A stretch of 64,000 nt of DNA, taken from contig JAFUUZ010000054.1 of assembly GCA_017471285.1 (NCBI GenBank), positions 62,001 through 126,000 of the forward strand. The letters run 5' to 3'. The stretch comes from Paludibacteraceae bacterium. Its GTDB lineage: Bacteria > Bacteroidota > Bacteroidia > Bacteroidales > Paludibacteraceae. Shown here in pieces: positions 39,388-49,219 of this stretch; position 1 is the stretch's first letter, and each line of letters begins with the position of its first letter. The translations under genes were made by a program, and so were the position numbers. A model generated the notes under the pieces. That model worked only from the letters and a program-made list of their open reading frames with translations, made no database searches and was not told the DNA's origin.

Positions 39388-40350
39388 GTGTCAAAAAAGG
39401 TCGGATTTATAGTATGTGCATTGGCATGGAGCCTGGGGATAAACGCTTATACGGCGCTGTCTCCTGAGACCTGCCATTTTATCTCGCTTCATGGCGACGC
39501 AGGCTATTCCGCCTTGCTGCATAATATGGCGGGTCAGCAGCCTTCTGCAGGTATGAATGCCAACCTCGGCGTGGACTACCGCCTCTTCCATAACAACTTT
39601 ATTTTCTCCGTCGGCATAGAGGGCATGTATGACCTCAATGTCAATAGGATGGACGAACTCGATTTTGTTATCCCGATGCGTGATACCGAGAGCCAGCTCT
39701 TCGACATGCACGTCCATGTGGACGAGTCCCGCGATCTGGCGCATATGGTGAACCTCAATATTCCTTTGCTCTTCGGCGGCGAATGGAACCGGTTCTATTT
39801 CATGGTAGGCCCGAAGATTTCGGTCAATCTCTACGGCGCTACCTCCTCCCAGGCGCAGATCACCACCTACGGCGAATATGAGAAATACTACGATGATTTC
39901 TACGACATGCCGAACCATCAGTTTGTCTCCGGCCGGTATATGGGGTCCGCTACCAAACCGATGAAGTGGAATTTCAATATCATGGCGCATCTGGAGATAG
40001 GCGGACGGGTGGGGCATATGTTCAAATACAAGCAGTTCCGCCTCAACCCCGACAAGGTACGCATGTATCTGGCGGCATACGCCGATTTCGGAATCCTCGA
40101 TATCCATGTCAATAACGGCGGCGCGCCGATCTTCGAATACCGCGAGACGGAAAAGGGCGTTCAGTTCTACAGCCAGCCGCTGATGCTCAGCAGCCTTGCG
40201 GACGGAGCTGTCTTCCGCAACCTGAATGTGGGATTGAAGTTTACGGCGGCGTTCGAACTGCCCAAGAAAGGAAAATCATATATTTACGATTATAAGAAAT
40301 ACGACCGCCCGCGTATCAGACGGGGAGGTAACCAAGGTATAAAATTCTAA
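39388..40350 (+). CDS. Outer-membrane beta-barrel protein, paralogue of the gene at 13173
   Basis: 320 aa. Starts at a GTG (MSKKVGFIVC when initiated), chosen because the signal peptide (about 1-22, ending GINAYTA) begins there and no in-frame ATG precedes it. The body is an amphipathic-strand barrel (FSVGIEGMYDLNVN, NLNIPLLFGGEWNRFYFMVGPKISVNLYG, MYLAAYADFGILDIHVNNGG, LNVGLKFTAAFELPKKG). The strands and order match the protein at 13173. It is 4 bp upstream of the OmpA-like gene, whose barrel part is also related, so the two may form one outer-membrane assembly. Function unknown. Confidence 0.82.
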   Translation: MSKKVGFIVCALAWSLGINAYTALSPETCHFISLHGDAGYSALLHNMAGQQPSAGMNANLGVDYRLFHNNFIFSVGIEGMYDLNVNRMDELDFVIPMRDTESQLFDMHVHVDESRDLAHMVNLNIPLLFGGEWNRFYFMVGPKISVNLYGATSSQAQITTYGEYEKYYDDFYDMPNHQFVSGRYMGSATKPMKWNFNIMAHLEIGGRVGHMFKYKQFRLNPDKVRMYLAAYADFGILDIHVNNGGAPIFEYRETEKGVQFYSQPLMLSSLADGAVFRNLNVGLKFTAAFELPKKGKSYIYDYKKYDRPRIRRGGNQGIKF

Positions 40351-40354
40351 GCGT

Positions 40355-42583
40355 ATGAAACGAATCATCTGCATACTGTTAATGGCAATGGGTCTGGCTG
40401 CTGTCGCTCCGATGGCATCCATAGTGGATAACACTGTAGCTGCGGCTTATGCCGCGGACGCACGGGCTAAGGCTCAGGCGCAGCGGGAGAAAGAGAAAGC
40501 AAAGCGTCTCAAAGAGCGTGAGAAGGCGAAGGCGAAAGCCGCCAAGGAACGCGAGAAAGCAGCGGCGCAGAAGAAGAAAGAGCAGGCTAAGGCGGCTGCG
40601 CAGAAACAGAAAGCACGCGAGAAAGCCAAAGCACAGCAGGCGAAAGCCGCTTCTTCCAGAAAAGCAACGACAGCCAAAGCATCCAAACCTGCTTCACAAC
40701 GACAGCCCGAATTGAGCGCGGCGGAGGAGAAAGAGCAGTATCTGGCACAGGTGGCGGCGATAGAGAAGAAGAACAAACGAGTGCTCGCTTATCTCAACCG
40801 GGATATCTCTCACCGTCTCGGTTTCTGGGGCCAGGTAGGATACAGCAACCTCTTTACGTCCGGTATCAACTATGCTGCTCCGGCGGCGGAGGGATTGAAC
40901 CCCGTGGGATTCCGGAACAAAGACAACGGCTTTGTGGGAGGAGGACTCGGTCTGGGCTACCAACTCCGTTACAAACAGTTCCTTATGACCGTAGGCGCAG
41001 AGTTCAATTTCTATAACTCGGTCATGAGCCTCTCCAACTGGGAGAACGGCGAGTTTGCGCTCCAATACGGTATGCAGCCCTATGCCTCTACGATGATTTA
41101 TCATTATGATTTCCGGAATCTGAATGACAAACTGATCGGCGGCTTCGTCCAGATACCTCTGCTCTTCGGTATGGAACTGAAGCAACTGCCGCTTTTCTGG
41201 CAGGCGGGTCTGAAAGCCGGCATCGGCGTGCTGGGACAATCGACTGTCGGAGGAATCCTCACTACTGCGATTGAGGATAAAGAGTTGATCGGAGGACTGA
41301 CCGACATGTTCAACCATACGCTGGTGACGGACGAGGCGCTCAAACGGCCGGCTACGAAGGTGAACTTCGGCCTGAATCTGGCGGCTTCCGCGGAGGTGGG
41401 TGTCAACCTCGACCAATGGGTGAATGCGCTGCCCAAACTGAGAGTATCTCTCTTTGCCGACTACGGCTTCCTCAATTCGCTGAGTTATAAGCCCGCGGAC
41501 GGCGCGCAGGATATACCTGCTCAGATGCTGACGACCGCCAATCCGCTGGACTTCCCGACTAACTCGGCTCTCGCTACTTCCTCGGCGGCGGGGGCGAGCG
41601 TGAATCCGTTCCTCGTGGGAGTCAAACTGGCGGTATGGTTCGAACTGCCGCGCAAGCAACTGGTGGTTGGACCGATGCCGCCGAAGCCGCTGCCGCGTCT
41701 GGGTGTCTATGCATATGATGAGGCGGGCGCTCCCCTGGGAGGCGCTTCCGTGGAGGTGACCGAACTGGCGTCGGACAAGACGAAGCATAAGAACTCCAAC
41801 AGGCAGGGCGTTGTCAAGGTCGGCCGTGTAGCCGAGGGCGAATACCGCGTGTCGGCTACCAAGAACGGCTATTTCCCCTCCGACACAGTCGTCTATACGG
41901 TGGAGGAATTCACGTATGACACCGTCAAACTGCGGATGGAGCGTATCCCCGCACCGATCGTCTATACGCTCTGTATGAATATCTACGACGCGGAGACCAA
42001 GGAGCCGATAGAGGCTTCCGTCCGTCTCACTTCGATGAACGACACGGTAGCCCTTTATACCGCCCAGTCGTCGGATGACGGCTTTATCGAGACACCGCTC
42101 ACAGAGGGCGGCTATATAGCACGCCTCAGCGCGCAGGGATATATGCCGAAGGATGATACGCTCCATTTCGTACGCGATACCTTCGATCTATATATGCAGC
42201 ATATCAAAGAGGGCATAAAGGTGAAGATAGAGAACCTCTTCTTCGCTACCAACAAGACCGTCATCCTTCCGCAATCAGAGCAGGCGATGGCTGACCTGGC
42301 GAACTTCCTGCTGGAGAACCGGACCGTACATATCCATATCGTAGGTCATACCGATGCAGTAGGTACGGATGAAGCGAACCAGATCCTCTCCGAAGGCCGT
42401 GCCAACGCCGTCCGCAACGACCTGATCAAACGCGGGGTGGAGGCTGAGCGTATGACCGCCGAAGGCAAGGGCGAGAAAGAACCGGTGGCTGACAACGATA
42501 CCGATGAGGGACGCCAGCTCAACCGCCGCGTAGAGTTCACTATCACCGATGTGGGTGACGAAGACATCCAACAGGTGTTCTGA
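40355..42583 (+). CDS. OmpA-family protein with Lys/Ala/Glu-rich segment, barrel and two peptidase-regulatory-like domains
   Basis: 742 aa. Signal peptide about 1-22; residues about 35-125 are a charged Ala/Lys/Arg/Glu-rich helix-forming segment (REKEKAKRLKEREKAKAKAA type). From about 140 to 440 is a barrel with the strand motifs of the upstream gene (VQIPLLFGMELKQLPLFWQAGLKAGIG, LRVSLFADYGFLNSL, FLVGVKLAVWFELPRK). Two carboxypeptidase-regulatory-like/CarboxypepD_reg domains follow (about 449-530 and 535-620). The C-terminal OmpA domain binds peptidoglycan (VGHTDAVGTDEANQILSEGR, NRRVEF). The architecture ties an outer-membrane barrel to the cell wall. Similar OmpA proteins occur with T9SS type B/PorP-type clusters, but this one was not matched to PorE. 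Confidence 0.85.
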   Translation: MKRIICILLMAMGLAAVAPMASIVDNTVAAAYAADARAKAQAQREKEKAKRLKEREKAKAKAAKEREKAAAQKKKEQAKAAAQKQKAREKAKAQQAKAASSRKATTAKASKPASQRQPELSAAEEKEQYLAQVAAIEKKNKRVLAYLNRDISHRLGFWGQVGYSNLFTSGINYAAPAAEGLNPVGFRNKDNGFVGGGLGLGYQLRYKQFLMTVGAEFNFYNSVMSLSNWENGEFALQYGMQPYASTMIYHYDFRNLNDKLIGGFVQIPLLFGMELKQLPLFWQAGLKAGIGVLGQSTVGGILTTAIEDKELIGGLTDMFNHTLVTDEALKRPATKVNFGLNLAASAEVGVNLDQWVNALPKLRVSLFADYGFLNSLSYKPADGAQDIPAQMLTTANPLDFPTNSALATSSAAGASVNPFLVGVKLAVWFELPRKQLVVGPMPPKPLPRLGVYAYDEAGAPLGGASVEVTELASDKTKHKNSNRQGVVKVGRVAEGEYRVSATKNGYFPSDTVVYTVEEFTYDTVKLRMERIPAPIVYTLCMNIYDAETKEPIEASVRLTSMNDTVALYTAQSSDDGFIETPLTEGGYIARLSAQGYMPKDDTLHFVRDTFDLYMQHIKEGIKVKIENLFFATNKTVILPQSEQAMADLANFLLENRTVHIHIVGHTDAVGTDEANQILSEGRANAVRNDLIKRGVEAERMTAEGKGEKEPVADNDTDEGRQLNRRVEFTITDVGDEDIQQVF

Positions 42584-42590
42584 CGAACGG

Positions 42591-42630
42591 AATGTCGTAA
42601 TAACGCAATGTCGTAATAACGAAATAACGA
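42591..42630. repeat. Short direct repeat, 16 bp twice
   Basis: AATGTCGTAATAACG(C/A) occurs at 42591-42606 and 42607-42622, followed by AATAACGA. It fills the 52-bp gap between the OmpA gene and the next gene. Confidence 0.85.
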
Positions 42631-42635
42631 AAATT

Positions 42636-45600
42636 ATGAGGAAACTCCTCTTGACATATATCTCCTTGCTGCTTTGCGTTCTGGCTTGGGCGCAGAACGG
42701 TACATCGGTGGCTACCGATTTCCCGTACGAGTGCGGATTCGAGGAAAACGAGGACCTCTCGGCGTGGAACCTGAATCCGAATACACCCACTGCGAAAGAT
42801 AAGTGGATATTCGGCACTGCCGTGCATAGCGAGGGAAAGCGGTCGATGTATATATCCGCTTATGGGAATGACTGCAATTACGGCGGCAGTAAGAATGTTT
42901 CGGTTTCTTATCTGCGGTATAAATTCCCTACTGCCGCTAAAACCCAGAGTTATGAAGTCAGCTTTGACTGGAAGGGAGTGGGCGACTCCGCTACCTCCAA
43001 ACTGTATGTGACGTATTGTCCTGAGAGTCGATTCCTGACTAGTCCTATAAATAACCCCTACCATATTGATACTGTTTTGTCCAATTCCTCCAATGGGCGT
43101 CTTTCCGGCGCAACAATTAATGTGTGTGAAGGGCTGGGCGATTCTGGCGAGAAATTTATTTGCGGCAGCGAGGCATGGCAGAATATATCGTTCTCCCGTA
43201 AAGTGAGTGTCCGTAGCGATCTGTCTTCGGAGAACTTCGTTTTCGTCTTTATCTGGGTGAATGAGAACACGCAGGATTCACTCGGACGCACATCTATCGC
43301 TATTGATAATTTCCAGATCAATACGGCTTCTATCAGCAAACCGGCAAACCTGCAGGTGTACCCGCAATGCGAAGATTCCTCGCTTCTGCTTACATGGGAG
43401 GCTACCGGAGCGACGGAGTTCGATCTGCAGTACCGCAAAGTAGGAGAGACAGAGTGGGGACACGGACGTACGGGTCTCACGGACGGCTCGGAGGGATTCT
43501 CGCAGGACGGCAGCCGTTACACCTATTCGCTCAAACCGATTCTGGAAGGCAGTTATGACATCCGTATCAGGAGTGCCTACTACGACGAGGTGGAGAATAC
43601 GACAATGCATACCGGCTATGTCTATCAATCCATGATTCTTGTCTATTGTCCGGAAAACCACTGCGTCAACTATATCAATCTGGATGCGCCGGGCGTGGTC
43701 TGCACTACCGGTTACTTCCCGGGGTACAATTCACCGGGCGACAATCCGTATATGACTGTCGGCAAGGTGGATTACGGTCCCGATGCCGTGGAGAGCCGCC
43801 ATACGCTGCATATCGATCCGGCAGAGGTGGATCCGCGAACCGACAGCCTTCTCCATACCGTCCCGAACGGCGCGCTGGCTTCGGTCCGCCTCGGTAACTG
43901 GAACTGGGGAGGAGAAGCGGAGTCGGTTACCTATACCATCCATGTCGATTCCTTCAGCCAGGGTATCCTCCTCGTACAGTATGCCGTTGTATTCGAGGAC
44001 CCCGACCATGAGGACGAACCTACCTTCAATCTGGAGATACTGAAACCGGACGGTACGCCTTTCGAGGATAAATGCGGCCAGGAATCGTTCACATACAGCG
44101 ATGCGGAGAATGACCCCGACCACTGGCATATTACGCGGAATGGCAATGTGGCGTGGAAAGACTGGACTACCGTCGGGGTGCCAATCATGGCTTATCACGG
44201 CCAGGATATCAAGGTACGCTTCACGACGATGGACTGCGGTTGGGGTGGACACTTCGGATATGCCTATTTCACGGTGGATTGCGCGAACGCGCATATCGAG
44301 ACGGAGAACTGCGGTAGCGATGCGTATGTCTCCTGTGTGGCTCCGGAAGGATTTGATTATATGTGGTATAAAGACGGCAATTATCTGGATACGGTAGGTA
44401 CGGACAGGACCTTTATCGTGGAGGCTACCGGCGGTACATATACCTGCCGCGCTAGTTTCAAAGAACAGCCGGATTGCTTCATCGAAATCAGTACGGTCTC
44501 GGACCCGCGGTTCCCCATACCGGAATATACCTATGAGCCGGTCTTCGGCGAATGCAGGAGCAAGCTGCAGTTCAATAATACATCCCATGTGATGACGGTG
44601 AATCCCGACGGTACGGAGAAGCATTCGTCCGAGAAATGCAACGAGACCCGGTGGACTTTCCGCAGTCTGGTAACGGGACGTTCGACGGTCACTACCAAAT
44701 GGTCGCCGGAATATACCTGCCGGAATAACGGAGACACAGTAGAGGTAACCGCAACCTCGTATATCGGAGCGGAAAACACCTGCGACAGCACGCGCGTCGA
44801 TACGATCATTACGCCGAATATCATCCCTGAGCCTACGGAGTTCCATTATACGAGTTGCTCGGAGGAACCTGTCCGGTTCAATGACCAGTGGTTTGATCAG
44901 GATACGATGTATGTCGGCCATTTTACCACATACGCGGGCTGCGACTCGGTTTCTACACTCTTCCTCAAGGTCTATCCGAAGCCTCAGGACCAGTACCGGC
45001 ATGACTCGATCTGTTCCGACCAGTCGCTGACGATAGCCGGAGTCAAATACACCCGGCCGCTCGATAACTACCAGATCATGCTCAAGAACGAGAACGGCTG
45101 CGACAGCGCTGTCTATCTGACGCTGACGGTCAACGAGCGTCTCAAGGCGACGATCGACTCTGTACCGTACTCCTGTCTGGACGAGGGACAGATGTATATA
45201 TGGATGGATATTACCGCCGGTGTATATGACAGTCTGGTCATCCGTTTCAATACGCCGCTCCTGCGGGATACCGTGATCTATGAGCAGGTGACGGGCATCG
45301 CGATTCCTTTTTCGGAGGATGTCCTGCCGGGCCATTATGCCGCTACCCTGACCTTCCACCAGTTCTGCTGCGGTATCTATACCCAGACGAGAGGCTTCGA
45401 TATACGTTACCCGAGCGCTATCGTGGAGCAGAAATGGAACGACGTACTGACGCTGCTCAGCCCCAAATACAACGGAGGATACGATTTCCTCTCCTTCCAA
45501 TGGTATAAGAACGGCATGCCGATCTTCGGAGAGAACCATTCGTATCTCTACCAGCAGCTTGATTTCGACGCGGAGTATTACGTGGAACTCATGCGTCGGG

Positions 45601-45875
45601 ACAGCGTGATAATGACTACCTGTCCGATCCGGCCTGTTTACCACGAGCAGCAGACGCCTTATCCAACGATCGTCCAGGCGGGGCAGCACATGCCGATGTA
45701 TATGGATCATCCGGTTACGATATGGTATTATACCATCTCCGGACAGCTCTATTCCACGTTCGCCCTGCCGCAAGGCTATACCTCCCTCCCCACACCGGGA
45801 CAGCCGGGCGCCTTTGTTATCAAATCCGTAAACTCCGAGGGCGAGACACAGGCCCAAGTAATGATAGTACAATAA
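42636..45875 (+). CDS. Large secreted protein with anchor-J and GCDS repeats and T9SS type A-like C-terminus
   Basis: 1079 aa from the ATG at 42636 (MRKLLLTYISLLLCVLAWA signal peptide); an earlier in-frame ATG at 42549 lies inside the upstream gene. About residues 25-230 are an anchor-J-like module (YECGFEENEDLSAWNLNPN). An FN3-like domain follows, then a conserved region with VESRHTLHIDP and GALASVRLGNW. Two Cys-containing GCDS repeats (CSEEPVRF...YAGCDS; ICSDQSLTIAG...NGCDS) precede an Ig-like end with QWYKNGMPI. The last ~55 residues (YYTISGQLYS...GAFVIKSV...QVMIVQ) resemble a T9SS type A sorting domain. Paralogue of the next gene. Likely surface-attached. Confidence 0.85.
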   Translation: MRKLLLTYISLLLCVLAWAQNGTSVATDFPYECGFEENEDLSAWNLNPNTPTAKDKWIFGTAVHSEGKRSMYISAYGNDCNYGGSKNVSVSYLRYKFPTAAKTQSYEVSFDWKGVGDSATSKLYVTYCPESRFLTSPINNPYHIDTVLSNSSNGRLSGATINVCEGLGDSGEKFICGSEAWQNISFSRKVSVRSDLSSENFVFVFIWVNENTQDSLGRTSIAIDNFQINTASISKPANLQVYPQCEDSSLLLTWEATGATEFDLQYRKVGETEWGHGRTGLTDGSEGFSQDGSRYTYSLKPILEGSYDIRIRSAYYDEVENTTMHTGYVYQSMILVYCPENHCVNYINLDAPGVVCTTGYFPGYNSPGDNPYMTVGKVDYGPDAVESRHTLHIDPAEVDPRTDSLLHTVPNGALASVRLGNWNWGGEAESVTYTIHVDSFSQGILLVQYAVVFEDPDHEDEPTFNLEILKPDGTPFEDKCGQESFTYSDAENDPDHWHITRNGNVAWKDWTTVGVPIMAYHGQDIKVRFTTMDCGWGGHFGYAYFTVDCANAHIETENCGSDAYVSCVAPEGFDYMWYKDGNYLDTVGTDRTFIVEATGGTYTCRASFKEQPDCFIEISTVSDPRFPIPEYTYEPVFGECRSKLQFNNTSHVMTVNPDGTEKHSSEKCNETRWTFRSLVTGRSTVTTKWSPEYTCRNNGDTVEVTATSYIGAENTCDSTRVDTIITPNIIPEPTEFHYTSCSEEPVRFNDQWFDQDTMYVGHFTTYAGCDSVSTLFLKVYPKPQDQYRHDSICSDQSLTIAGVKYTRPLDNYQIMLKNENGCDSAVYLTLTVNERLKATIDSVPYSCLDEGQMYIWMDITAGVYDSLVIRFNTPLLRDTVIYEQVTGIAIPFSEDVLPGHYAATLTFHQFCCGIYTQTRGFDIRYPSAIVEQKWNDVLTLLSPKYNGGYDFLSFQWYKNGMPIFGENHSYLYQQLDFDAEYYVELMRRDSVIMTTCPIRPVYHEQQTPYPTIVQAGQHMPMYMDHPVTIWYYTISGQLYSTFALPQGYTSLPTPGQPGAFVIKSVNSEGETQAQVMIVQ

Positions 45876-45892
45876 ATTCAATCCTAATGCGT

Positions 45893-48800
45893 ATGAAGAG
45901 ATTGGTTCAAATAATACTGGTGGCAGCGCTGGCAATGGCTGCTCCTGTACAAGCAGTAACGAAGTACACCTGTGATTTTGAGTCGCAGGCTTCGCGTGAC
46001 CGGTGGGTGCTGAACCCCGGAACAAACTACACGCTCAATAACCTGAAGAACAAATGGTATATCGGTGAGCCGGGGAATAACGACCGCAATGGTAGCTACG
46101 GTCTGTTTGTATCCGACGATAACGGCGCCTCGGCGCATTACACCAATGCCGGATGCTGGGTCTATGCTTATGACACGGTTTCTCTGGATCCATTGGCGGG
46201 AAACTATACCATTTATTTCGACTATTGCGTGATGGCGAATGTGGCGAGCAAGTTCGACGGACTGTATCTGCTCTGGGTTCCGGAGTCCGTCTCGCTCATG
46301 TCTATACCCACCTCTGACGGTAATATCCCGGATGAGTGCAAGCCTTATGTTATTCCGTTGCAACCCAATGCGAACATGAATTACCTCAATGGTACTGCTA
46401 CATGGAAGCAATGTGTAGCCCGCATACCGGGTTCCCAATGCGACGGTACCCCCCACCGTTTGGTCTTCGTTTGGACGAACGGTTCCTTCCTGACGCAACA
46501 GCCGGGCGCCAAGGTGGATAATATCGTCATTACGGATGTGCCTCCTTGCGACGCGCCTACTAGCGTAGTCATTACTCCGAACGGCACCACCGTCTCGGTC
46601 GAGTGGACTGGTACGGCGGATACATATGAGGTCAGCGCATATTCATACGACGGGCTGGCATGGGCAGGACCGAAGATCGTAACGGGCAACCAGACGAATT
46701 TCTCGAACCTGGCGATAGGGCAGACGGATTTTATCGTACGCGCTGTATGCGATGAGTATTCCTATAGTCTCAAGACGATAGAATCCAAACTGATCTATTA
46801 CCCCGACCAGCTTTGCGTGGACTATCTGAATCTCGACAACGCCGTTTGCTATATCTCTAATCCGGATAATTTCCCTTCCAACACGGATACCTATAATGAT
46901 TTTATCCGGGTGCCTGCCGTTGACCGCGGAGCGTCAAGCATAGACAGCCGCCATGTGGTGCATTTCGACCGCACGGAGACGGAGCCTCGTACAGGAGGGC
47001 TGGCGAAGACCATCCCCGACGGCGAACTGGCTTCCGTCCGGCTGGGTAACTGGGGCGTAGATGACGGCGGTGCGCGGATTGAGTTCTCCTTCCCCGTGGA
47101 TACGATCAAATATCCGGTGCTGCTGCTCAAGTATATGCCTGTTCTGGAGGCGCCGACTCATCCTGACTACGAGAACCCGCGTTTCATACTGGATATTCTG
47201 ATCGGAGGTACATCTATCGGCAGGTGCGGTATGGCGGATTTCAATGCCAATAATGTGAAAGATGAGGCTGCATCCACCTATGATGATTTTGTTCTTACCC
47301 AGGCGGCTATTGCCCAAGGATGGCATAAAACCTCCAGCAAGGTAGCGCAGACCCATGACGACGTCATCTGGAAGGAATGGACCACCGTAGGTGTGAACCT
47401 CAAGAAACCGGAATATGCCGGTAAGATGCTTACGGCGCGCCTGACGACGTATGACTGTCCGTACCATTACCACGGAGGATATGCTTATTTCACCCTCGGC
47501 TGCTCCGACGGAAAGCTGAAAGGCATGAAGTGCGGCGAGATCAACCCGGAGTTCACGGCGCCGGACGGATTCGAGTACCGATGGGCGTATGCGTATAACG
47601 AGAAATACCGCCGTGCGAACGGCTCTCTGCCCGAGCAGTATGTCTTGGGACGCGGCCAGAATTTCAACGCCGGTTACCAGGATGACAGCCTCTACGTCGT
47701 GGATTGTATGTTCGTTCAGGACAGTACCTGTTTCTTCTCGCTATATGCATCTACGCTGGCTACAAACCCGGTCTCGGTGATCAAGAAGCCGCAAGTCCTT
47801 CGTCATTGCACCGGCGGGGTCTATAAGGTCAAACTGGATGCCTCGGATTCATGGGTGCAGGAGATAGACCACGTCACCCATGATACGCTGAGGAACAAGA
47901 ATTATCATATCGAGTCATACGAATGGAATATCGAGGGTCTGCCTTACGGATGGTCGGATGAGGCGACTCCTACGTTCGATCTGCCGGCAGCAGGAGGCGT
48001 CTTCCCCATCTCGCTGCGTACCACATGCGGTACATGCGAGTCGATTGTTTACGACACCCTGCGCCTCGAACCTCTCGGACCTACCCATGAGACGCAGTCT
48101 ATCGTCCTCTGCGACGAGGACCGCAAGGCGGGATATGTATGGGCGGAGAATACAAAAGTCGGAAGAGACACCACGTACCGCACCTATGGTCTTGTGGATT
48201 CGGTTACCCTCTATAGTGAGGTGACCACCTGCGACAGTATCATCTATCTGGAGCTGAAAGAGCCGGTGCGTAACTACCACGACACGATGCTGCTGCCGGA
48301 GAGCCTGCCGTTCACCTATATGGGACGCACCTACGGCAAGGACACCAAGACGATGGTGGATACCATCCCGATGCAGACCAACTGCGCTATTACCTATGTC
48401 CTGAATCTGGAGATCTACGAGTCGCTGATTGCTTCGATGCCTAATGCCGCTTACCAGCTCTGCGAGGGGGATCCTACGCTCACGCTCGTCTATGATATAG
48501 CCCGCGGACGAAGCCTGCGTTACAGCTATACTTTTGATAACCCGGCTCTCCCGTCCGAAGGTCCTGTTCATGGCCAGCAGCCGAAGGGACAGTATCAGAT
48601 AGATATACCTGTCGATGCATCGCTGCGGCCGGATGTCTATACCGGTTCGTTGCTGCTCGTGGATTCGATGCCGGAGTTCAACGTGACGATTCCGTTCACG
48701 GTGTCGCTCCGCTATGCGTCGGATGTGATCACCCAGCGGTGGAATGATGTCCTGGCGATCCGCAATGCCGATTATAACGGAGGCTATCAGTTTGATTCCG

Positions 48801-49186
48801 TACAATGGTATATCAACGGCATGCCTATCGAGGGAGCTACTGACTTCGTCTATTACACCGGCGGCAACGGCGTACAACTGCGCTTCGGCGAGGAGTACCA
48901 GGCGCTGCTGATGAGGCGGGACGACGGTGTCAAGCAGTTCACCTGTCCGTTTATTCCGGCGGCTGTAGCAGCCGAAGTGAAGGATATGCCTTCGCTCGTG
49001 CCGCCGTCCGCTCCTCTGCAGATGAGGGGTAAGGGTACGGCGTACTGGTACGACATGCTCGGCAACCGTCATGGCGCACAGACGTATGACAACTCGGAGA
49101 TCCGCACGCCTGCTGCCCAGGGATGCTATCTCTTGATACTGAATGAGGAGGACGCGCGTGCCGCGCATAGAATATTAGTGAAATAG
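45893..49186 (+). CDS. Large secreted protein, tandem paralogue, with T9SS type A-like sorting domain
   Basis: About 1097 aa from the ATG at 45893 (MKRLVQIILVAALAMAAPVQA signal peptide); an alternative ATG lies six bases upstream (45887). It parallels its neighbour: an anchor-J module (YTCDFESQASRDRWVLNPG), an FN3-like domain, a region with IDSRHVVHFDR and GELASVRLGNWG, one clear and one degenerate GCDS-like repeat (TTCDSIIYLEL; QTNCAITYVLNL), QWYINGMPI and a C-terminal domain (WYDMLGNRHG...QGCYLLIL...HRILVK) close to the T9SS type A consensus. In T9SS cargo this domain directs passage through the outer membrane and cleavage by the sortase PorU. It is the last gene of the operon, 17 bp after its paralogue. 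Confidence 0.85.
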   Translation: MKRLVQIILVAALAMAAPVQAVTKYTCDFESQASRDRWVLNPGTNYTLNNLKNKWYIGEPGNNDRNGSYGLFVSDDNGASAHYTNAGCWVYAYDTVSLDPLAGNYTIYFDYCVMANVASKFDGLYLLWVPESVSLMSIPTSDGNIPDECKPYVIPLQPNANMNYLNGTATWKQCVARIPGSQCDGTPHRLVFVWTNGSFLTQQPGAKVDNIVITDVPPCDAPTSVVITPNGTTVSVEWTGTADTYEVSAYSYDGLAWAGPKIVTGNQTNFSNLAIGQTDFIVRAVCDEYSYSLKTIESKLIYYPDQLCVDYLNLDNAVCYISNPDNFPSNTDTYNDFIRVPAVDRGASSIDSRHVVHFDRTETEPRTGGLAKTIPDGELASVRLGNWGVDDGGARIEFSFPVDTIKYPVLLLKYMPVLEAPTHPDYENPRFILDILIGGTSIGRCGMADFNANNVKDEAASTYDDFVLTQAAIAQGWHKTSSKVAQTHDDVIWKEWTTVGVNLKKPEYAGKMLTARLTTYDCPYHYHGGYAYFTLGCSDGKLKGMKCGEINPEFTAPDGFEYRWAYAYNEKYRRANGSLPEQYVLGRGQNFNAGYQDDSLYVVDCMFVQDSTCFFSLYASTLATNPVSVIKKPQVLRHCTGGVYKVKLDASDSWVQEIDHVTHDTLRNKNYHIESYEWNIEGLPYGWSDEATPTFDLPAAGGVFPISLRTTCGTCESIVYDTLRLEPLGPTHETQSIVLCDEDRKAGYVWAENTKVGRDTTYRTYGLVDSVTLYSEVTTCDSIIYLELKEPVRNYHDTMLLPESLPFTYMGRTYGKDTKTMVDTIPMQTNCAITYVLNLEIYESLIASMPNAAYQLCEGDPTLTLVYDIARGRSLRYSYTFDNPALPSEGPVHGQQPKGQYQIDIPVDASLRPDVYTGSLLLVDSMPEFNVTIPFTVSLRYASDVITQRWNDVLAIRNADYNGGYQFDSVQWYINGMPIEGATDFVYYTGGNGVQLRFGEEYQALLMRRDDGVKQFTCPFIPAAVAAEVKDMPSLVPPSAPLQMRGKGTAYWYDMLGNRHGAQTYDNSEIRTPAAQGCYLLILNEEDARAAHRILVK

Positions 49187-49187
49187 T

Positions 49188-49218
49188 CTCCTCCCCTCCA
49201 TGGGGAGGTCGGGTGAGG
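49188..49218. repeat. REP-like palindromic element between convergent genes
   Basis: Hairpin CTCCCC-TCCAT-GGGGAG followed by GTCGGGTGAGG. It sits between the stops of two convergent genes and could end transcription from both sides. The same layout (gene-stop, CTCCCC stem, TCGGG-TGAGG tail) recurs at 50583-50614 inside the neighbouring gene. Confidence 0.75.
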
Positions 49219-49219
49219 C

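Noticed and set aside
42549..42635. Earlier in-frame ATG for the secreted protein at 42636
   Set aside because: It lies inside the upstream OmpA gene and would bury the signal peptide.
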